The notes beneath the pieces are model-generated. The model had not been told where the DNA came from. It ran no database searches and saw only the letters and a program-made list of their open reading frames with translations. A stretch of DNA of 64,000 nucleotides from Demequina sp. NBRC 110057. GTDB taxonomy: Bacteria; Actinomycetota; Actinomycetes; Actinomycetales; Demequinaceae. The position numbers and the translations under genes were made by a program. Shown piece after piece: positions 16,557 through 24,679 of this stretch; position 1 is the first letter of the stretch, and the number at the start of each line of letters is the position of its first letter. Location: NCBI RefSeq assembly GCF_002090175.1, contig NZ_BBRN01000006.1, positions 372,001 to 436,000 on the forward strand. Direction: 5' to 3'.

Positions 16557-18916
16557 CGGCTCGCCTCCGTGGCGGTGAGGGTGACGCGGCCGATGCGGTG
16601 GATGGCGAGCGAGCGCACGCTCACCCCATCGGGCACCGGCCGCATGCTCGGGTCCACCCAGACGCCGGTGGCGTCGCTCCAGGGGAGCAGCTCGAGCGTC
16701 ACGTCCTCGCCGTCAGTGACGTCGATGTCCCACGCCCTGCCGTGCCAGAAGTGGTCGCTCACCACCTCGCCGGCCCTGAGGGCGCGGCCCACGTCGCCGG
16801 TCCACTCGACGCGCAGGAGGGCGCGGTCGGCCCCGGCGACCGCGCCCGCGGGGATCGCGACGTCGACGCTCGCCGCCCCGGAGAAGTCGGTGGGGGCGCT
16901 GAGGCGGTCCATGGGTCCGCCGCGCGTGGGGGAGGGTGCGTCGGCCTCGAGGGGACCGGGCGTCGCAAGCGGCACCCGTCCGGCGGCCGAGGTGACCGTG
17001 ACACGGGCCCAGCCGGTCGCATCGGCGCCCTGGAGGCCGATCTCGCCGCCGTCGACCTCCAGGTCCGCGGGGGCCGGCAGGATCGCGAGGTGCGCCTCGG
17101 GCTCGGTGGGGTGGATCACGAGGTGGCCGGCCGATGCCGTGACGGGCTGGTCGGCGAGGATCAGGCGCTCGCGGCCCAGCACGTCCAGGACGTAGGCGCG
17201 GTTGGCGGTGGCCTCGTCGAGGATGAGCAGCCGCGTGCCGTCGAGGTCGACGATGGTGGTGTCGGAGGGGTCGGCGGTGAGGCGCACGACGGTGTGGCCG
17301 CCGTGGGTGGTGACGGTCGCCGGGCCGGTGACGGCCGCCGGGCCCGCGACGACGAGCTCGACCGGGACGCCGTCGGTGGCGGTGAGGACCACCAGCTCGT
17401 CGCCGTCGTCGAGCGTGAGCCTCGTGAGGACCTGTGCCGTCGCGGAGCGCAGGGTGTGGCGAGCGAGCGGCAGGTTCACGGGCCAGGCGACGTGGACGCC
17501 CGCCGGCAGCGTCACGGGAGCGGTGGGGAGCGTCACGGTGTCTCCCGCGAGCGTCACCGCGAACTGCACGTCGTCGACGGCCGGCAGCGGCCGGCGAGCC
17601 GGCTGGTAGGTGGTGGCGAAGACGTAGCCGCGTGATGCATCGGCCCTCACCGCCCAGCGCAGGGCATCGTCGCCGCCCACGGTGCTCGTCATGGCGGCGA
17701 GGGCGGCGCCGTCGGTGTGGAGCCACAGGTGTTGGCGGCGCAGCAGGTGGTGGTGGAGGCGCACCTGGCCGTGCTCGCCGAGCGGCGCGTGGAAGTCGTA
17801 CGTGCGCGTGGGGACGTCGTTGGGGTAGCCGGTGGCGTGGCTTTCTTGCTGGGTGCCCGCGGCGCCGATGCGCTGCGTGCCTCCCGAGTACATGTAGTAG
17901 CCCTGCCACACGGAGCCCGATCCGATCTTGGCGTGGGCGAGCGCCGCGACGTCGCGCTCGGTGACGAGCGGCCTGCGGTGGTAGGCGACGTGCATGCCGC
18001 CGCCCAGCTCGCAGGTGGCGAAGGGGACGGCGGAGTCGTCCTTCAGGGTGACGGCGCCCTCGGCGACGCTCACGCCGTCGAGGGCCTCGCGCAGGTCGGC
18101 ACCCACCGTGAGGTCGTCCCGCACCGTCGAGTAGTGGAAGTGGACGGGAGCGAATGACGGCCAGTCCGTCTGTTCGTCCTCCCAGAAGCCGTCGACGTAG
18201 GCGCTGTAGACGGGTAGCAGCGTGTCCGGGACCTGCGCGCCTCCCCAGCCGGTCGCGGTCCACAGGGGGACGGCGAGCCCCGCCTCCTCGGCGAGGCGGC
18301 GCAGCGTGGCGAGGTGCTCGGGCTGGTCGTAGAGCTCGTTGTCCATCTGCGCGGCGATGATCGGCCCGCCCTCGGCGTGGGTCAGGCCCCGCAGCTGCGC
18401 GACGATCTCGCCGTAGAGGCGGCGCACCAGGTCGAGGTAGCCGGGGTCGTCGGTGCGCGGGGTGACGGGGAGGGCGAGCAGCCAGTCGGGGAAGCCACCG
18501 TGGCGGGCCTCGCCGTGCGCCCACGGGCCCATGCGCACGACCACGTCGAGTCCGTGCTCGCCCGCTAGCTGCACGAACGCGCGCAGGTCGAGGTTGCCGT
18601 CCCAGCGGAAATCGCCGGCGCGGGGCTCGTGCGCCTGCCACAGGACATACGTCGCCACCGAGGTGAGGCCGCCTGCCTTGGCGTGGGCGAGAACGTCGTC
18701 CCAGCGCTCGCGGGGAAGGCGCGAGTAGTGGATCTCGCCCGTGATGGGGAACGCGGGGGCGCCGCCACGCTCCACGGAGCGGCTGGTGACCTCGATGCGG
18801 TCCGCGGTGCCGGCGGCCTCGCCCAGGGGTAGGTGGCCCCGGCGCGGAGCCTCTGGGGTGGCGAGCGTGATGGTGTGCGCCGGCATCGTCGCCGGCCGTG
18901 ATGCGTCCGTGGCCAT
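16553..18916 (-). CDS. Beta-galactosidase, GH35
   Basis: A 787-aa protein whose N-terminal TIM barrel is of GH35 type: GEIHYSRLPRERWDD, GPWAHGEARHGGFPDWL, the acid/base Glu194 in AAQMDNELYD and the nucleophile Glu303 in CELGGGMH. The C-terminal half (about 400-787) is made of beta domains. The acid/base segment DNELYD departs from the usual NEYG, so this is a divergent branch. No signal peptide. ATG 18916 is used; ATG 18886 is possible. First gene of the three-gene operon down to 12683; the divergent AraC regulator probably controls it. The substrate is likely a beta-galactoside, but specificity is uncertain. Confidence 0.83.
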   Translation of the reverse strand: MATDASRPATMPAHTITLATPEAPRRGHLPLGEAAGTADRIEVTSRSVERGGAPAFPITGEIHYSRLPRERWDDVLAHAKAGGLTSVATYVLWQAHEPRAGDFRWDGNLDLRAFVQLAGEHGLDVVVRMGPWAHGEARHGGFPDWLLALPVTPRTDDPGYLDLVRRLYGEIVAQLRGLTHAEGGPIIAAQMDNELYDQPEHLATLRRLAEEAGLAVPLWTATGWGGAQVPDTLLPVYSAYVDGFWEDEQTDWPSFAPVHFHYSTVRDDLTVGADLREALDGVSVAEGAVTLKDDSAVPFATCELGGGMHVAYHRRPLVTERDVAALAHAKIGSGSVWQGYYMYSGGTQRIGAAGTQQESHATGYPNDVPTRTYDFHAPLGEHGQVRLHHHLLRRQHLWLHTDGAALAAMTSTVGGDDALRWAVRADASRGYVFATTYQPARRPLPAVDDVQFAVTLAGDTVTLPTAPVTLPAGVHVAWPVNLPLARHTLRSATAQVLTRLTLDDGDELVVLTATDGVPVELVVAGPAAVTGPATVTTHGGHTVVRLTADPSDTTIVDLDGTRLLILDEATANRAYVLDVLGRERLILADQPVTASAGHLVIHPTEPEAHLAILPAPADLEVDGGEIGLQGADATGWARVTVTSAAGRVPLATPGPLEADAPSPTRGGPMDRLSAPTDFSGAASVDVAIPAGAVAGADRALLRVEWTGDVGRALRAGEVVSDHFWHGRAWDIDVTDGEDVTLELLPWSDATGVWVDPSMRPVPDGVSVRSLAIHRIGRVTLTATEASR

Positions 18917-18942
18917 GGGGCAAGCCTATGGAGATTGCGGGG

Positions 18943-18996
18943 TGGCATGAATGGCGATTTGCGCTTGGTGTATGGACAAAACGATGGTTCATGCCA
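18943..18996. promoter_or_regulatory. Paired 9-bp inverted half-sites, likely AraC-type operator
   Basis: TGGCATGAA (18943-18951) and its exact reverse complement TTCATGCCA (18988-18996) lie 45 bp apart, start to start, in the short divergent region between the GH35 operon and the AraC gene. The spacing is about four helical turns. This suits a dimeric regulator binding both sites. That the adjacent AraC protein is the binder is inference. Confidence 0.6.
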
Positions 18997-19006
18997 GGGT
19001 AGGAGC

Positions 19007-19870
19007 GTGACCATTCCCGACGGGTTCGCGCGCGAGCGGCTGTGCGTGGTGCCTCGCCCCGAGGTGACGCAGGCGCTCGCCCGTCCCGTGACCCGGCGCC
19101 TCGTGGTGACCGACGCCGGGATGTTTCCCGAGGCTCGCGGGCATGGGCGTACCAGGGAGCACGGGGCGCGCGAGGCGATCGTGATGGTCTGCGCGCGGGG
19201 GGCCGGCTGGGTCGAGGTCGCCGGACGCCGGTACGCGGTGAGCACGGGCGACGCGGTGGTGCTGCCGCCAGGCCGGCCGCATCGCTATGGGGCGTCGCCC
19301 TCGGCGCCGTGGACGCTGTGGTGGTGTCACCTGCGCGGAGCCGACGTCGACGAGCTCCTCGAGGCGACCGGCGCCGGCGCGGACCGCCCGGTGATCGGGC
19401 TCAACCGACCCGAGCGCGTCATCGGCCTCCTGGACGAGGTGGTGACGGCGCTCGAGGGTGGCGCGACGCCCGCCGGGCTGCTCACCGCATCGGGCGCCGC
19501 GTGGCGGATGCTCGCGCAGGTGGCGGCCGACCGCGTGACCCCCGGCTCCGGCAGCCCGCTGGAGCGGGCCATCGGCCACCTGGAGGACAACGTGGCGCGC
19601 ACGGTCAGCGTGGGTGAGGTTGCCGCCCTCGTGGGAGTGTCCCCGTCGCACCTGGGGGCGCTGTTCCGTGGGGCCACCGGCGGCGGCGTGCTCGCGTATC
19701 AGTCCTCGCTGAGGATGGGCCGCGCTCGCGGGCTGCTCGACGGGACGGAGATGAGCGTCGGCGAGATTGCCGCTGCCGTGGGCTACGAGGACCCGCTGTA
19801 CTTCTCGCGCCGATTCTCGCGGGCGCATGGGCTCAGTCCCAGCGCGTACCGGGCGCTCGGCAAGGGCTAG
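19007..19870 (+). CDS. AraC-family regulator of the GH35 operon
   Basis: A 287-aa regulator with an N-terminal AraC-binding cupin for a sugar (GAGWVEVAGRRYAVSTGDAVVLPPGRPHRYG, about residues 67-97 in two pieces) and a C-terminal double HTH (VSVGEVAALVGVSPSHLGAL, then SVGEIAAAVGYEDPLYFSRR). GTG 19007 gives the usual family N-terminus (DGFARERLCVVPRP). AGGAG ends only one base before it, so the start is uncertain; ATG 18947 is an alternative that would overlap the operator. It is divergent from the GH35-DUF5107-epimerase operon and is its likely galactoside-sensing activator. Confidence 0.88.
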   Translation: MTIPDGFARERLCVVPRPEVTQALARPVTRRLVVTDAGMFPEARGHGRTREHGAREAIVMVCARGAGWVEVAGRRYAVSTGDAVVLPPGRPHRYGASPSAPWTLWWCHLRGADVDELLEATGAGADRPVIGLNRPERVIGLLDEVVTALEGGATPAGLLTASGAAWRMLAQVAADRVTPGSGSPLERAIGHLEDNVARTVSVGEVAALVGVSPSHLGALFRGATGGGVLAYQSSLRMGRARGLLDGTEMSVGEIAAAVGYEDPLYFSRRFSRAHGLSPSAYRALGKG

Positions 19871-19919
19871 CGGCGGCGGCCTGGGACGGGCGGCGCACGC
19901 GGCGCGCCTCCCGTCGCGG

Positions 19920-19925
19920 TAGTTT
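19920..19925 (+). promoter_or_regulatory. Candidate -10 box for a leaderless transcript
   Basis: TAGTTT ends 6 nt before ATG 19932 and no Shine-Dalgarno sequence intervenes. It suggests an independent leaderless mRNA for the second aldose epimerase rather than read-through from AraC. Confidence 0.5.
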
Positions 19926-19931
19926 CGCCTC

Positions 19932-20831
19932 ATGAGCCTTACCGGACAGCAGATCACCCTCACCCACGGCGACCAGGTCGCCACGCTCGCCTCGCTGGGA
20001 GCGGCGCTGCGGATCTACACCGTGGGCGGCCGCGACGTGGTCCTGCCCTACGGCGAAGACGAGTTCCCTCCCGCGTTCGCCGGCATGGTCCTCGCCCCGT
20101 GGCCCAACCGCCTGCGCGACGGCCAGTACACGTTCGCCGGTGAGGAGCTGCAGGTGCCGGTGTCCGAGCCCGACCGCGGCACGGCGCTGCACGGCCTCGC
20201 CTCCTTCCAGTACTGGACCGTCGAGTCGGTGGCCGATGCGTCGGTCACCTTCACGCTCGACCTCGCCCCGAGCCCGGGTTATCCGTTCCAGCTCGCGCTC
20301 GCGACCACGTATACGCTGTCCGATGCCGGCCTCGCCATCACTACCGAGGCCCGCAACGTCGGCGCGACTGCCCTGCCCTACGGCGTGGGCTTCCACCCCT
20401 GGTTCGCCCCCGGCGGCACCGAGCTCGACGCGTGCACGCTGCAGCTCACCGCTGGTCAGAACGTGACGGTCGACGAGCGCCTGCTTCCCACCGGCGCGGT
20501 GGACGTCTCCGGCACCTTCGACATCCGTGAGGCGCGCTCCCTCGCCGGCGTCGGCTTCGACGACGCCTGGGTGGCGCCCTCGCAGGACGGCGAGGGTCGC
20601 TCGTGGGCGCGCCTGGGATGGGCCGACGGCTCCACGGTCGAGATCTGGGCCGACTCCGAGGCCAAGGCCTGGCAGATCTGCACCGGCGACCACGTGGACA
20701 GCATCCGCCGCGCGGGCGTCGCGATCGAGCCGATGTCCTGCATCGCCGACGCCTTCCGCACCGGCGACGACCTCATCACGCTCGAGCCGGGAGCCTCGCA
20801 CTCCCTCACGTGGGGCGTGCGGCTGGTCTAG
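19932..20831 (+). CDS. Aldose 1-epimerase
   Basis: A 299-aa galactose-mutarotase-like enzyme converting anomers of free hexoses. Family marks are APWPNRLRDGQYTF, the His in TALHGLASF, the second His in YGVGFHPWF and the base Glu in GVAIEPMSCIADAF. It is related to, but distinct from, the epimerase encoded at 12683-13642. No signal peptide, so cytoplasmic. The next gene begins 3 bp after its stop, and the two are probably co-transcribed from the leaderless promoter. With two beta-galactosidases and an alpha-galactosidase nearby, anomer conversion of released galactose is a reasonable role. Confidence 0.9.
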   Translation: MSLTGQQITLTHGDQVATLASLGAALRIYTVGGRDVVLPYGEDEFPPAFAGMVLAPWPNRLRDGQYTFAGEELQVPVSEPDRGTALHGLASFQYWTVESVADASVTFTLDLAPSPGYPFQLALATTYTLSDAGLAITTEARNVGATALPYGVGFHPWFAPGGTELDACTLQLTAGQNVTVDERLLPTGAVDVSGTFDIREARSLAGVGFDDAWVAPSQDGEGRSWARLGWADGSTVEIWADSEAKAWQICTGDHVDSIRRAGVAIEPMSCIADAFRTGDDLITLEPGASHSLTWGVRLV

Positions 20832-20834
20832 GCC

Positions 20835-21665
20835 GTGACAGTCGATCCGGGCGGCGTGGGCCCCGGCGCACCGCGGCGCACCGTGCTGGTGGGCTGCGGC
20901 AAGCTGGGGCTGCGGCTGTCGACGCTGCTCATGGCGGACGGCGGCGAGGTGGTCGCGCTGCGGCGCGACGCTTCGGGCCTGCCCGCGTCGGTCCGGGCGG
21001 TCGAGGCGGATCTCACCGCGCCCCTGGCGCAGTCGCTGCCGGCCGCCGACGCGATGGTGATCACGCTCCCGCCGTCCGTCGATCCCCGCGGGTACCCCGT
21101 GGTGCTGCGCCACCTTCGCGACGCGCTGCCGTCGACGCCCCCGCGGACCGTCTTCGTGTCCTCGACAGGCGTCTTCGAGGGGTGGGATGGACGCCAGCCC
21201 ATCACAGAGGCGGATGTCCCGCGGCCCCGCAGCGAGCGCGCGCGGAGAATCCACGACGGCGAACTCGCGGCAATCGACCTGTTCGATGCGGTCGTGATCC
21301 GCCCGGCGGGAATCTACGGCCCGGGCCGCCACTTCCTGGTGCGGACGGTGCGCGACGCGCGGCCCGTGAACCCGCGCACCCGCACCAACCGGATCCACGA
21401 GAGCGACCTGGTGAGGGCGCTGGACCTGCTGGTGCGCGGCGGAACGGTCCCCGACGTGCTGCACGCGGTCGATGCCGCCCCCGCGCCGCTCGGCGACGTC
21501 ACCGGATTCATCGCGGGCCTGATGGGCGTCGAGCCGCCGCCGGACGGCGGCGAGGAGGGCGGCCCCGGCAACGTCTTCGACGGCAGGCTCCTGCGCGATT
21601 TCCTCGGCGGCCTCGACTATCCCAGCTACCGCGAGGGCTACCGGGAGATGCTGGAGAAGCAGTAG
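20835..21665 (+). CDS. NAD(P)-dependent epimerase/dehydratase family protein
   Basis: A 276-aa extended-SDR Rossmann protein of the YeeZ-like type. The nucleotide site VLVGCGKLGLRL lies near residues 17-28; SSTGVF (about 114) and RPAGIYGPGRH (about 158) are the usual downstream motifs. The classical YxxxK pair is not evident, as in YeeZ-type members, so catalysis is uncertain. GTG 20835 starts 3 bp after the epimerase stop, implying an operon. Substrate unknown. Confidence 0.8.
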   Translation: MTVDPGGVGPGAPRRTVLVGCGKLGLRLSTLLMADGGEVVALRRDASGLPASVRAVEADLTAPLAQSLPAADAMVITLPPSVDPRGYPVVLRHLRDALPSTPPRTVFVSSTGVFEGWDGRQPITEADVPRPRSERARRIHDGELAAIDLFDAVVIRPAGIYGPGRHFLVRTVRDARPVNPRTRTNRIHESDLVRALDLLVRGGTVPDVLHAVDAAPAPLGDVTGFIAGLMGVEPPPDGGEEGGPGNVFDGRLLRDFLGGLDYPSYREGYREMLEKQ

Positions 21666-21675
21666 TCGCGCGGCG

Positions 21676-22236
21676 TCAGTCGCGCCGCAGCATCACCACG
21701 TCGGTCTCGCGGTTGCCGCCCACCACGAAGGTGCGCGCGCCCACCTGCGTGAAGCCGTGCCGGCGGTAGAACGCCTGGGCACGTAGGTTCTCGTCGTTGG
21801 TGCCGAGCCACACGGCGCCGATGCCGTGGGCGTCCCGCGTGGCGGACACCGCCGCCTCCATGAGTCGGCCGGCAAGGCCGCCGCCGTGGGCCTCGGCGCG
21901 CACGTAGATCTTCGACAGCTCGTGGATGAGGTGGGTCTCGGCCCCGGCCGCCTCGAGCGCGAGGGCGGCCTCGGGGTCCCCGCACGGGCCGAACGTCGCG
22001 AGGGCGTACCCGTCCAGGCGGCCGGCGACCCCTGCATCGGCCACCAGGACGAACTGGGCGGGGTCGGCGATCCAGCCGCCGATCACGTCGGCGTTGAGCT
22101 TGGTCGCGATGTGCTCGGCCATGGCCTCGGGCGGCGTGCTTGCCGGGCAGGCGAGCGGGAAGGTCGCCGCGGCGAGGTCGACAAGCGCCGGGACGTCCGA
22201 TGCTGTGGCGGGGCGAATCGTATGCGCGGCGGTCAT
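21676..22236 (-). CDS. GNAT-family N-acetyltransferase
   Basis: A 186-aa GNAT acetyltransferase. The acetyl-CoA-binding segment is KIYVRAEAHGGGLAGRLMEA, followed by VWLGTNDENLRAQAFYRRHGF, which is the typical end of the fold. It transfers acetyl from acetyl-CoA to an amine or similar acceptor; the substrate cannot be told. ATG 22236 is used because it starts just before the first conserved strand (HTIRPATASDVPAL); longer upstream frames look non-coding. Convergent with the SDR gene, with a 10-bp gap between the stops. Confidence 0.88.
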   Translation of the reverse strand: MTAAHTIRPATASDVPALVDLAAATFPLACPASTPPEAMAEHIATKLNADVIGGWIADPAQFVLVADAGVAGRLDGYALATFGPCGDPEAALALEAAGAETHLIHELSKIYVRAEAHGGGLAGRLMEAAVSATRDAHGIGAVWLGTNDENLRAQAFYRRHGFTQVGARTFVVGGNRETDVVMLRRD

Positions 22237-22433
22237 ACGGGAAGTCTTGCATGCGGCGCGCACCCTGCGAGGACGTGAATCCACGGGCGGCCGGCGCTGG
22301 GAGAGGTGACTTATCGGGACCGCGCAGCACGCAGCGTGGTCGGCGGTAGTGACATAGTACATCCGATCGGTCGCTCGCTGAGCCGAGAAGTTACGCGGCT
22401 GTGCTGACGGGTGCACGGCATACGCGGGGTGTG
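22237..22433. other. Intergenic region at the edge of the uronate block
   Basis: A stretch of 197 bp with no credible gene. It must hold the GNAT promoter (minus strand) and the 3' end of the minus-strand uronate operon. I see only short, weak symmetries such as CGATCGGTCGCTCG and no clear terminator or operator. Base composition becomes less GC-rich to the right of this point. Confidence 0.5.
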
Positions 22434-23300
22434 TCAGAGCGAGGCGAGGACCCCGTGGAGGTATTCGCCGCTGACCTCGAAACTCCGCACAGGCGAATCC
22501 TCGATCCAGTTCTGATGAGTCTCGACCACGACGGCTTCTACGTGAGCGTCACGCGCCTGGGCAATGAGTGCCGCGACCGGGAGGTTTCCTCGGCCAAGTT
22601 CGACGGGACCGTACTTGTCGATAGGAGTGAGCGAGGTGCCTCGTCGGACGCTCCCTCGATCGGTGAGATGCATGAGCTCGACCCGACGGCCCAGGCGCTC
22701 CAGGAGGGAAAGCGGGTCGACGCCGGCCGTTGCGGCCCAGTAGCAGTCGAGTTCGAAGCCCACGGCGCCGGCGTCCGTGAGGTCGACCAGTGCGTCGAAT
22801 GCCGTGGCGCCGGGCTCGCAGCGCCTGAACTCGACGTTGTGGTTGTGATAGCCGAGCCGTATCCCGTGGGCGCCGAGGCGTGTGCCGACAGTGTTGAGGC
22901 GCGTGGCGAGGCTCGTGACCGCCTGGAGGTCGGTGTAGTCGAAGCGGTACATGCCCGTGACGACTATCCGCTCGGTGCGGAGCGCGCGGGCGTCTGCGAT
23001 CACCGCGTCAATGTCGGATTCGATCCGCTCGAGCGATTCGTGGAGTGCGATCACGGAAAGGGGGAACTCCGCAAGGAGGGCCGGCCACGGGAGCCGCCCA
23101 CCTCGCCCCGCAGGCATGCCAGCGGCCCGGGTCAGCGCACGCACGAGCCATGGCGTCGGTCGCGTCTGAAAGCCGTTGACCTCGATCCCGTCGTACCCGG
23201 CATCGACGAGTGCTTGGAGGGTCTCCCGCGCGCCCCTTTCGGAACCGACGACCGTTCCTAGCTGGATCTGCTGAACGGCGGTGAGTGGACGATGCGTCAC
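22434..23300 (-). CDS. Sugar phosphate isomerase/epimerase (AP-endonuclease 2-like TIM barrel)
   Basis: A 288-aa xylose-isomerase-like TIM barrel. Metal-binding-type residues are visible in GYDGIEVNGF, GIRLGYHNHNVEFRR, FELDCYWAATAGVDP and VELMHLTDRG, the usual Glu/His/Asp/His set. Such enzymes isomerise or epimerise keto-sugars and related acids. GTG 23300 overlaps the upstream reductase stop (GTGA). It is the last gene of a uxaC-uxuB-like operon, so a uronate, lactone or keto-sugar substrate is plausible but not shown. Confidence 0.82.
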   Translation of the reverse strand: MTHRPLTAVQQIQLGTVVGSERGARETLQALVDAGYDGIEVNGFQTRPTPWLVRALTRAAGMPAGRGGRLPWPALLAEFPLSVIALHESLERIESDIDAVIADARALRTERIVVTGMYRFDYTDLQAVTSLATRLNTVGTRLGAHGIRLGYHNHNVEFRRCEPGATAFDALVDLTDAGAVGFELDCYWAATAGVDPLSLLERLGRRVELMHLTDRGSVRRGTSLTPIDKYGPVELGRGNLPVAALIAQARDAHVEAVVVETHQNWIEDSPVRSFEVSGEYLHGVLASL

Positions 23301-24679
23301 TGGTGCGCGCGCTCGGCAGGGGCGGTGCTTGCCCGACGCACGAGTCCGATGAAACCGGACTGTGCGCCCAGGCTTGCGTCGACGAGCGCCACCAGCGCGG
23401 CCACGGGATCGCTCGTCGCAATGGCATCTTCGATCTCGTCGTGCAAGGCGTCCCGGGCTCCTCGTCCTTCCAGCATCGCCTGAGCCCATGCGCCGACGAT
23501 TGCTGCGGCCCCCGCGGCGGACCGACCGGCGGCGATTTCGCGCTTCGCGACGGGCACGACGCGGACGCGGATCTTCGCGAGTGAGTCCTCCGCGATCTGG
23601 GCAAGCGCATGCAAGATTCGGGGATTCTCGAACCTCTTCCACAGCTCGCGGCAGTACGATGCCGCATCGACCTCCGCGGGGAGGTGACGGATGGCCTCGG
23701 ACCACCATCCCTCGACGATGTCACGGCATGTGGGATCCTGCGTAGCGTCCGCGACGGTGGCGTGGCCGCGCGCTGGGCCCAGGTTCGCCAACGCGGTGTG
23801 CGCGCCGTTGAGGAGCCACAGTTTTCGATCTTCATACGGTGCGATGTCCTCGACGAACGTCGCTCCCGCGTCCTCCCATGAGGGACGCCCCGCAGGGAAG
23901 TCGCCGCTCAGCACCCAACTGGCAAACGGCTCGGTGACCACGGGGACGGCATCACGCGTCGCGTCCGCCTCGAGGACGTCGCGACCGAGTGGCGTGGCGC
24001 GCGGGGTGATGCGATCAACCGAGGTGGAGACGAACGACACGTTCGCTTCGATCCACGGCCACAGGTCGGTCGAGGCTGCTGAGGCGAAGTTCCTGAGCCC
24101 GTCGCGGACGAACTCACCGTTGTGGGGGACGTTGTCGCAGGGCACGATCGCGAGAGGGCCTCCGCCTGCGCGCCGACGTGCGTCGAGCCCCGCGGCCAAC
24201 ACCGCAAGCGGGGTGATGGGCGCTCCCGATCCACTGTTGAGCGCCGCGAGGTCGTGGCGCACGTCGGGGTCGTCGAGAAGAGCCCCCGACGAGTCGATGC
24301 GGTAGGCGCTCTCGGTCACGGTGACGGTGATGATGGCTGTCGCAGGAGCCGCGACGCGTGCGAGAAAGGTGGCGAAGTCTGCGATCGAGTGGACCTCGAC
24401 AATGCTCTCCATCACCTCGACCTGATCTGCGTCGGCACCGCGCACGGTCAGCGTGTACCGACAGTCTTGGCGACGCAACGCCGCGACAAGGTCGTCGCCC
24501 GCGGATCGTGCGCGCCCCGTAAAGGCCGCGATGCCCCACCGCTCGGAGTCGCGCGCATGGGCGGTGAACCATGCCTGGTGTGCACGATGGAACGCGCCAA
24601 GGCCCAGATGAACGATGCGCACGGGCGGAATCGGCGTCGTGCGTCGCGAGCCAATGAGGGGTCCCGAAAAATCCGTCAC
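23297..24679 (-). CDS. uxuB: Mannitol-dehydrogenase family oxidoreductase, probable fructuronate reductase
   Basis: A 460-aa long-chain NAD-dependent polyol/uronate dehydrogenase. The N-terminal Rossmann segment is RIVHLGLGAFHRAHQAWF; CDNVPHNG and TEPFASWVLSGDFPAGRP are family signatures, and the C-terminal catalytic Lys region is DRKLWLLNGAHTALAN. UxuB converts D-fructuronate to D-mannonate. GTG 24679 overlaps the uxaC stop by 4 bp, and the pathway is otherwise complete in the window, so fructuronate reductase is favoured over tagaturonate reductase or mannitol dehydrogenase. Confidence 0.87.
   Translation of the reverse strand: MTDFSGPLIGSRRTTPIPPVRIVHLGLGAFHRAHQAWFTAHARDSERWGIAAFTGRARSAGDDLVAALRRQDCRYTLTVRGADADQVEVMESIVEVHSIADFATFLARVAAPATAIITVTVTESAYRIDSSGALLDDPDVRHDLAALNSGSGAPITPLAVLAAGLDARRRAGGGPLAIVPCDNVPHNGEFVRDGLRNFASAASTDLWPWIEANVSFVSTSVDRITPRATPLGRDVLEADATRDAVPVVTEPFASWVLSGDFPAGRPSWEDAGATFVEDIAPYEDRKLWLLNGAHTALANLGPARGHATVADATQDPTCRDIVEGWWSEAIRHLPAEVDAASYCRELWKRFENPRILHALAQIAEDSLAKIRVRVVPVAKREIAAGRSAAGAAAIVGAWAQAMLEGRGARDALHDEIEDAIATSDPVAALVALVDASLGAQSGFIGLVRRASTAPAERAHQ

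Noticed and set aside
19833-21464. Long open frame (about 540 codons) on the minus strand
   Set aside because: It lies antisense to two well-supported genes (epimerase and SDR), is rich in Arg/Gly/His as expected from reading high-GC codons backwards, and shows no family motif.
22237-22433. Possible tRNA or attachment site at the left edge of the uronate block
   Set aside because: No tRNA fold or matching direct repeat at the other edge could be recognised by eye.
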